Made by a program: the position numbers and the translations under genes
In this document: piece after piece, positions 56,901-64,000 of the stretch
How positions within the stretch are numbered: position 1 is the stretch's first letter
How the letters are laid out: each line of letters begins with the position of its first letter
Assembly: GCA_031769625.1 (NCBI GenBank)
Contig: JAUIMM010000740.1
Coordinates: 734,001 to 798,000 of the forward strand
DNA from: Taudactylus pleione
Lineage: Eukaryota > Chordata > Amphibia > Anura > Myobatrachidae
Direction: 5' to 3'
Length of the DNA: 64,000 bases
The notes under the pieces: model-generated
The model's database searches: none
What the model was told of the DNA's origin: nothing
Seen by the model: the letters and a program-made list of their open reading frames with translations, nothing else

Positions 56901-59900
56901 TAGTGTTAGAAGTATTAGGTAAGTGACAGTAGCTCTTAGTATTAGCAGCATTAGGTAAGTGAAAGTAGCTCTTAGTGTTAGCAGCATTAGGTAAGTGAAA
57001 GTAGCTGCTTAGTGTTAGAAGTATTAGGTAAGTGAAAGTAGCTCTTAGTGTTAGAAGTGTTAGGTAAGTGAAAGTAGCTCTTAGTGTTAGAAGTGTTAGG
57101 TAAGTGACAGTAGCTCTTAGTGTTAGCAGCATTAGGTAAGTGAAAGAAGCTTCTTAGTGTTAGCAGCGTTAGGTAAGTGAAAGTAGCTTCTTAGTGTTAG
57201 CAGCGTTAGGTAAGTGAAAGTAGCTCTTAGTGTTAGAAGTGTTAGGTAAGTGAAAGTAGCTCTTAGTGTTAGAAGTGTTAGGTAAGTGAAAGTAGCTTCT
57301 TAGTGTTAGAAGTGTTAGGTAAGTGAAAGTAGCTTCTTAGTGTTAGAAGTGTTAGGTAAGTGAAAGTAGCTGCTTAGTGTTAGAAGTGTTAGGTAAGTGA
57401 AAGTAGCTCTTAGTGTTAGAAGTATTAGGTAAGTGACAGTAGCTCTTAGTGTTAGCAGCAATAGGTAAGTGAAAGTAGCTCTTAGTGTTAGCAGCATTAG
57501 GTAAGTGAAAGTAGCTGCTTAGTGTTAGAAGTATTAGGTAAGTGAAAGTAGCTCTTAGTGTTAGAAGTGTTAGGTAAGTGAAAGTAGCTCTTAGTGTTAG
57601 AAGTGTTAGGTAAGTGAAAGTAGCTGCTTAGTGTTAGAAGCGTTAGGTAAGTGAAAGTAACTTCTTAGTGTTAGAAGTGTTAGGTAAGTGAAAGTAGCTG
57701 CTTAGTGTTAGAAGCGTTAGGTAAGTGAAAGTAGCTCTTAGTGTTAGAAGTGTTAGGTAAGTGAAAGTAGCTCTTAGTGTTAGAAGCATTAGGTAAGTGA
57801 AAGTAGCTTCTTAGTGTTAGCAGCGTTAGGTAAGTGAAAGTAGCTTCTTAGTGTTAGAAGCATTAGGTAAGTGAAAGTAGTTCATAGTGTTAGAAGCATT
57901 AGGTAAGTGAAAGTAGCTGCTTAGTGTTAGAAGTATTAGGTAAGTGAAAGTAGCTGCTTAGTGTTAGAAGTGTTAGGTAAGTGAAAGTAGCTGCTTAGTG
58001 TTAGAAGTGTTAGGTAAGTGAAAGTAGCTGCTTAGTGTTAGAAGTGTTAGGTAAGTGAAAGTAGCTGCTTAGTGTTAGAAGTGTTAGGTAAGTGAAAGTA
58101 GCTGCTTAGTGTTAGAAGTATTAGGTAAGTGAAAGTAGCTTCTTAATGTTAGCAGCATTAGGTAAGTGAAAGTAGCTCTTAGTGTTAGAAGTGTTAGGTA
58201 AGTGAAAGTAGCTGCTTAGTGTTAGAAGTGTTAGGTAAGTGAAAGTAGCTGCTTAGTGTTAGAAGCATTAGGTAAGTGAAAGTAGTTCTTAGTGTTAGAA
58301 GCATTAGGTAAGAGAAAGTAGCTTCTTAGTGTTAGCAGCGTTAGGTAAGTGAAAGTAGCTTCTTAGTGTTAGAAGCATTAGGTAAGTGAAAGTAGTTCTT
58401 AGTGTTAGAAGCATTAGGTAAGTGAAAGTAGCTTCTTAGTGTTAGCAGCGTTAGGTAAGTGAAAGTAGCTTCTTAGTGTTAGCAGCGTTAGGTAAGTGAA
58501 AGTAGCTCTTAGTGTTAGAAGTATTAGGTAAGTGAAAGTAGCTGCTTAGTGTTAGAAGTGTTAGGTAAGTGAAAGTAGCTTCTTAGTGTTAGCAGCGTTA
58601 GGTAAGTGAAAGTAGCTTCTTAGTGTTAGAAGTGTTAGGTAAGTGAAAGTAGCTGCTTAGTGTTAGAAGTGTTAGGTAAGTGAAAGTAGCTCTTAGTGTT
58701 AGAAGTATTAGGTAAGTGACAGTAGCTCTTAGTGTTAGCAGCATTAGGTAAGTGAAAGTAGCTCTTAGTGTTAGCAGCATTAGGTAAGTGAAAGTAGCTG
58801 CTTAGTGTTAGAAGTATTAGGTAAGTGAAAGTAGCTCTTAGTGTTAGAAGTGTTAGGTAAGTGAAAGTAGCTCTTAGTGTTAGAAGTGTTAGGTAAGTGA
58901 CAGTAGCTCTTAGTGTTAGCAGCATTAGGTAAGTGAAAGAAGCTTCTTAATGTTAGCAGCGTTAGGTAAGTGAAAGTAGCTTCTTAGTGTTAGCAGCGTT
59001 AGGTAAGTGAAAGTAGCTCTTAGTGTTAGAAGTGTTAGGTAAGTGAAAGTAGCTCTTAGTGTTAGAAGTGTTAGGTAAGTGAAAGTAGCTTCTTAGTGTT
59101 AGAAGTGTTAGGTAAGTGAAAGTAGCTTCTTAGTGTTAGAAGTGTTAGGTAAGTGAAAGTAGCTGCTTAGTGTTAGAAGTGTTAGGTAAGTGAAAGTAGC
59201 TCTTAGTGTTAGAAGTATTAGGTAAGTGACAGTAGCTCTTAGTGTTAGCAGCATTAGGTTAGTGAAAGTAGCTCTTAGTGTTAGCAGCATTAGGTAAGTG
59301 AAAGTAGCTGCTTAGTGTTAGAAGTATTAGGTAAGTGAAAGTAGCTCTTAGTGTTAGAAGTGTTAGGTAAGTGAAAGTAGCTTCTTAGTGTTAGAAGTGT
59401 TAGGTAAGTGAAAGTAGCTGCTTAGTGTTAGAAGTGTTAGGTAAGTGAAAGTAGCTCTTAGTGTTAGAAGTATTAGGTAAGTGACAGTAGCTCTTAGTGT
59501 TAGAAGCAATAGGTAAGTGAAAGTAGCTCTTAGTGTTAGCAGCATTAGGTAAGTGAAAGTAGCTGCTTAGTGTTAGAAGTATTAGGTAAGTGAAAGTAGC
59601 TCTTAGTGTTAGAAGTGTTAGGTAAGTGAAAGTAGCTCTTAGTGTTAGAAGTGTTAGGTAAGTGAAAGTAGCTGCTTAGTGTTAGAAGCGTTAGGTAAGT
59701 GAAAGTAACTTCTTAGTGTTAGAAGTGTTAGGTAAGTGAAAGTAGCTGCTTAGTGTTAGAAGCGTTAGGTAAGTGAAAGTAGCTCTTAGTGTTAGAAGTG
59801 TTAGGTAAGTGAAAGTAGCTCTTAGTGTTAGAAGCATTAGGTAAGTGAAAGTAGCTTCTTAGTGTTAGCAGCGTTAGGTAAGTGAAAGTAGCTTCTTAGT

Positions 59901-61480
59901 GTTAGAAGCATTAGGTAAGTGAAAGTAGTTCATAGTGTTAGAAGCATTAGGTAAGTGAAAGTAGCTGCTTAGTGTTAGAAGTATTAGGTAAGTGAAAGTA
60001 GCTGCTTAGTGTTAGAAGTGTTAGGTAAGTGAAAGTAGCTGCTTAGTGTTAGAAGTGTTAGGTAAGTGAAAGTAGCTGCTTAGTGTTAGAAGTGTTAGGT
60101 AAGTGAAAGTAGCTGCTTAGTGTTAGAAGTGTTAGGTAAGTGAAAGTAGCTGCTTAGTGTTAGAAGTATTAGGTAAGTGAAAGTAGCTTCTTAATGTTAG
60201 CAGCATTAGGTAAGTGAAAGTAGCTCTTAGTGTTAGAAGTGTTAGGTAAGTGAAAGTAGCTGCTTAGTGTTAGAAGTGTTAGGTAAGTGAAAGTAGCTGC
60301 TTAGTGTTAGAAGCATTAGGTAAGTGAAAGTAGTTCTTAGTGTTAGAAGCATTAGGTAAGAGAAAGTAGCTTCTTAGTGTTAGCAGCGTTAGGTAAGTGA
60401 AAGTAGCTTCTTAGTGTTAGAAGCATTAGGTAAGTGAAAGTAGTTCTTAGTGTTAGAAGCATTAGGTAAGTGAAAGTAGCTTCTTAGTGTTAGCAGCGTT
60501 AGGTAAGTGAAAGTAGCTTCTTAGTGTTAGCAGCGTTAGGTAAGTGAAAGTAGCTCTTAGTGTTAGAAGTATTAGGTAAGTGAAAGTAGCTGCTTAGTGT
60601 TAGAAGTGTTAGGTAAGTGAAAGTAGCTTCTTAGTGTTAGCAGCGTTAGGTAAGTGAAAGTAGCTTCTTAGTGTTAGAAGTGTTAGGTAAGTGAAAGTAG
60701 CTGCTTAGTGTTAGAAGTGTTAGGTAAGTGAAAGTAGCTCTTAGTGTTAGAAGTATTAGGTAAGTGACAGTAGCTCTTAGTGTTAGCAGCATTAGGTAAG
60801 TGAAAGTAGCTCTTAGTGTTAGCAGCATTAGGTAAGTGAAAGTAGCTGCTTAGTGTTAGAAGTATTAGGTAAGTGAAAGTAGCTCTTAGTGTTAGAAGTG
60901 TTAGGTAAGTGAAAGTAGCTCTTAGTGTTAGAAGTGTTAGGTAAGTGACAGTAGCTCTTAGTGTTAGCAGCATTAGGTAAGTGAAAGAAGCTTCTTAATG
61001 TTAGCAGCGTTAGGTAAGTGAAAGTAGCTTCTTAGTGTTAGCAGCGTTAGGTAAGTGAAAGTAGCTCTTAGTGTTAGAAGTGTTAGGTAAGTGAAAGTAG
61101 CTCTTAGTGTTAGAAGTGTTAGGTAAGTGAAAGTAGCTTCTTAGTGTTAGAAGTGTTAGGTAAGTGAAAGTAGCTTCTTAGTGTTAGAAGTGTTAGGTAA
61201 GTGAAAGTAGCTGCTTAGTGTTAGAAGTGTTAGGTAAGTGAAAGTAGCTCTTAGTGTTAGAAGTATTAGGTAAGTGACAGTAGCTCTTAGTGTTAGCAGC
61301 ATTAGGTAAGTGAAAGTAGCTCTTAGTGTTAGCAGCATTAGGTAAGTGAAAGTAGCTGCTTAGTGTTAGAAGTATTAGGTAAGTGAAAGTAGCTCTTAGT
61401 GTTAGAAGTGTTAGGTAAGTGAAAGTAGCTCTTAGTGTTAGAAGTGTTAGGTAAGTGACAGTAGCTCTTAGTGTTAGCAG
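51000..61480 (+). repeat. Higher-order repeat D, 1,538-bp unit with nested 510 and 255 bp
   Basis: The marker tagttcatag lies at 51876, 53414, 54952, 57878 and 59926. The marker cttaatg lies at 51186, 52140, 53678, 55216, 58142 and 60190. Spacings are 1,538 bp for the first tagttcatag triplet and 2,048 bp for the last pair. A conserved run of 36-bp monomers starts at 52596, 53106, 54134, 54644, 55672, 56182, 56805, 57315, 58598, 59108, 59363, 60646 and 61156, with spacings 510, 1,028, 623, 1,283 and 255. Thus 1,538 = 510 + 1,028 and 2,048 = 510 + 255 + 1,283. The 510-bp step is fourteen monomers and the 255-bp step is seven. One unit near 55.7-56.8 kb is shortened to 1,133 bp, a loss of eleven monomers. 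Confidence 0.9.
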
Positions 61481-61879
61481 CATTAGGTAAGTGAAAGAAG
61501 CTTCTTAGTGTTAGCAGCGTTAGGTAAGTGAAAGTAGCTCTTAGTGTTAGAAGTGTTAGGTAAGTGAAAGTAGCTCTTAGTGTTAGAAGTGTTAGGTAAG
61601 TGAAAGTAGCTTCTTAGTGTTAGAAGTGTTAGGTAAGTGAAAGTAGCTCTTAGTGTTAACAGCGTTAGGTAAGTGAAAGTAGCTCTTAGTGTTAGAAGTG
61701 TTAGGTAAGTGAAAGTAGCTCTTAGTGTTAGAAGCATTAGGTAAGTGAAAGTAGTTGTTAGTGTTAGAAGTGTTAGGTAAGTGAAAGTAGCTTCTTAGTG
61801 TTAGAAGTGTTAGGTAAGTGAAAGTAGCTCTTAGTGTTAGAAGCATTAGGTAAGTGAAAGTAGCGCTTAGTGTTAGAAG
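61420..61879 (+). repeat. Paralogue of the transposon's left flank, without the transposon
   Basis: Matches 26370-26866 monomer by monomer and ends with GTTAGAAG at 61872-61879, the counterpart of the duplicated target site. The satellite then continues without interruption into tgttaggtaag. Differences from the occupied copy are one missing 37-bp monomer and three bases by eye (61653-61655 region, 61755 region and 61865). Confidence 0.87.
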
Positions 61880-64000
61880 TGTTAGGTAAGTGAAAGTAGC
61901 TTCTTAGTGTTAGAAGTGTTAGGTAAGTGAAAGTAGCTCTTAGTGTTAGCAGCATTAGGTAAGTGAAAGTAGCTCTTAGTGTTAGAAGTGTTAGATAAGT
62001 GAAAGTAGCTTCTTAGTGTTAGCAGCATTAGGTAAGTGAAAGTAGCTGCTTAGTGTTAGAAGTGTTAGGTAAGTGAAAGTAGCTGCTTAGTGTTAGAAGT
62101 GTTAGGTAAGTGAAAGTAGCTCTTAGTGTTAGAAGTGTTAGGTAAGTGAAAGTAGCTGCTTAGTGTTAGAAGTATTACGTAAGTGAAAGGAGCTCTTAGT
62201 GTTAGCAGCATTAGGTAAGTGAAAGTAGCTTCTTAGTGTTAGCAGCGTTAGGTAAGTGAAAGTAGCTTCTTAGTGTTAGAAGTGTTAGGTAAGTGAAAGT
62301 AGCTTCTTAGTGTTAGAAGTGTTAGGTAAGTGAAAGTAGCTTCTTAGTGTTAGAAGTATTAGGTAAGTGAAAGTAGCATCTTAGTGTTAGCAGTATTAGG
62401 TAAGTGAAAGTATCTGCTTAGTGTTAGAAGTGTTAGGTAAGTGAAAGTAGCTTCTTAGTGTTAGAAGTGTTAGGTAAGTGAAAGTAGCTCTTAGTGTTAG
62501 CAGCATTAGGTAAGTGAAAGTAGCTGCTTAGTGTTAGCAGCATTAGGTAAATGAAAGTAGCTCTTAGTGTTAGGAGTGTTAGGTAAGTGAAAGTAGCTTC
62601 TTAGTGTTAGCAGCGTTAGGTAAGTGAAAGTAGCTCTTAGTGTTAGAAGTGTTAGGTAAGTGAAAGCAGCTTCTTAGTGTTAGAAGTGTTAGGTAAGTGA
62701 AAGTAGCTCTTAGTGTTAGAAGTGTTAGGTAAGTGAAAGTAGCTCTTAGTGTTAGAAGTGTTAGGTAAGTGAAAGTAGCTCTTAGTGTTAGAAGTGTTAG
62801 GTAAGTGAAAGTAGCTTCTTAGTGTTAGAAGTGTTAGGTAAGTGAAAGTAGCTCTTAGTGTTAGAAGTGTTAGGTAAGTGAAAGTAGCTTCTTAGTGTTA
62901 GAAGTGTTATGTAAGTGAAAGTAGCTGCTTAGTGTTAGAAGCATTAGGTAAGTGAAAGTAGCTCTTAGTGTTAGAAGTGTTAGGTAAGTGAAAGTAGCTG
63001 CTTAGTGTTAGAAGTGTTAGGTAAGTGAAAGTAGCTGCTTAGTGTTAGAAGTGTTAGGTAAGTGAAAGTAGCTCTTAGTGTTAGCAGCGTTAGGTAAGTG
63101 AAAGTAGCTGTTAGTGTTAGAAGTATTAGGTAAGTGAAAGTAGCTGTTAGTGTTAGAAGTGTTAGGTAAGTGAAAGTAGCTGCTTAGTGTTAGAAGTGTT
63201 AGGTAAGTGAAAGTAGCTGTTAGTGTTAGAAGTGTTAGGTAAGTGAAAGTAGCTGCTTAGTGTTAGAAGTATTAGGTAAGTGAAAGTAGCTCTTAGTGTT
63301 AGAAGTGTTAGGTAAGTGAAAGTAGCTCTTAGTGTTAGAAGCATTAGGTAAGTGAAAGTAGCTGTTAGTGTTAGAAGTGTTAGGTAAGTGAAAGTAGCTG
63401 CTTAGTGTTAGAAGTATTAGGTAAGTGAAAGTAGCTCTTAGTGTTAGAAGCATTAGGTAAGTGAAAGTAGCTTCTTAGTGTTAGCAGCATTAGGTAAGTG
63501 AAAGTAGCTCTTAGTGTTAGAAGTGTTAGGTAAGTGAAAGTAGCTCTTAGTGTTAGAAGTATTAGGTAAGTGAAAGTAGCTGTTAGTGTTAGAAGTGTTA
63601 GGTAAGTGAAAGTAGCTCTTAGTGTTAGAAGTATTAGGTAAGTGAAAGTAGCTGTTAGTGTTAGAAGTGTTAGGTAAGTGAAAGTAGCTTCTTAGTGTTA
63701 GAAGTGTTAGGTAAGTGAAAGTAGCTGCTTAGTGTTAGAAGTATTAGGTAAGTGAAAGTAGCTCTTAGTGTTAGAAGTATTAGGTAAGTGAAAGTAGATG
63801 TTAGTGTTAGAAGTGTTAGGTAAGTGAAAGTAGCTCTTAGTGTTAGAAGTGTTAGGTAAGTGAAAGTAGCTCTTAGTGTTAGAAGTATTAGGTAAGTGAA
63901 AGTAGCTGTTAGTGTTAGAAGTGTTAGGTAAGTGAAAGTAGCTCTTAGTGTTAGAAGTATTAGGTAAGTGAAAGTAGCTGTTAGTGTTAGAAGTGTTAGG

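Larger units (their letters stand above)
33252..64000 (+). repeat. 36/37-bp satellite array, right block
   Basis: The same satellite as the left block, in the same orientation and phase, running off the end of the window. The gtagttctt linker (36 bp) and gtaactt variants are commoner here, for example at 33850-33990 and 39750-39950, and gtgacagtagc is frequent from 46.2 kb on. Smaller local duplications by marker spacing are 181 bp (about 40803 and 40984), about 400 bp (43.31 and 43.71 kb), 917 bp (44511 and 45428), 219 bp (47695 and 47914), 221 bp (49491 and 49712) and 404 bp (50301 and 50705). No other sequence type interrupts it. Confidence 0.98.

Noticed and set aside
1..64000. CRISPR-like array (36-37 bp repeats)
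   Set aside because: Repeat length fits, but the monomers are contiguous with no spacers, and the inserted transposon is eukaryotic.
1..64000. Interstitial telomere repeat (TTAGG inside each monomer)
   Set aside because: TTAGG occurs once per 36-37 bp and is followed by TAAGTG; there is no tandem TTAGGG or TTAGG.

Overview
This is a eukaryotic repeat window containing one gene. About 57.6 kb of the 64 kb (1-26866 and 33252-64000) is a single satellite family: 36- or 37-bp monomers, all head-to-tail and all in the same orientation, roughly 1,570 copies. Each side of the array is organised into higher-order repeats (HORs). There are no bacterial features, RNA genes or host single-copy genes.

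The array is interrupted once, by a 6,385-bp hAT DNA transposon (26867-33251). It has a perfect 8-bp target-site duplication (GTTAGAAG), short TAGGGGTG-type terminal inverted repeats, and an uninterrupted minus-strand transposase gene of 1,037 codons. The transposase carries a BED zinc finger, the DD...E residues and the hAT C-terminal dimerisation block. Read in the direction of the gene, the element runs from a GC-rich right end with palindromes and a TATA box (33084-33091), through a CACTA-rich leader and a 13-copy array of a 160-bp unit (30640-32740), into the transposase (30614 to 27501). A short 3' noncoding segment then leads to a left end with repeated TTTTGGATCTG motifs. I found no ATG on the minus strand from the right terminus down to the transposase start.

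Satellite layout. 1-1260: mixed monomers. 1260-8850: a 2.5-2.6 kb HOR in about 2.8 copies. 9240-13390: nested 220, 879, 955 and 2,234 bp duplications. 12700-18650: a ~3 kb HOR in two copies. 18650-26866: mixed, with a ~403 bp duplication. 33252-51000: many local 180-1,130 bp duplications. 51000-61480: a 1,538-bp HOR with nested 510 and 255 bp units. 61420-64000: older-order material that matches the left flank of the transposon (26.4-26.87 kb) and then the 35.5-39 kb region. Position 61872-61879 is a paralogous transposon-free copy of the insertion site.

Host: the element is a vertebrate-type ZBED-like hAT. From memory, its terminal and 3' sequence resembles families common in frog genomes, so an anuran amphibian is my best guess; the window alone does not prove it. 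The most notable points are the empty site, the ATG-free leader built from a tandem array, and the satellite's embedded splice-donor sequence, whose complement matches the 5' end of U1 snRNA.
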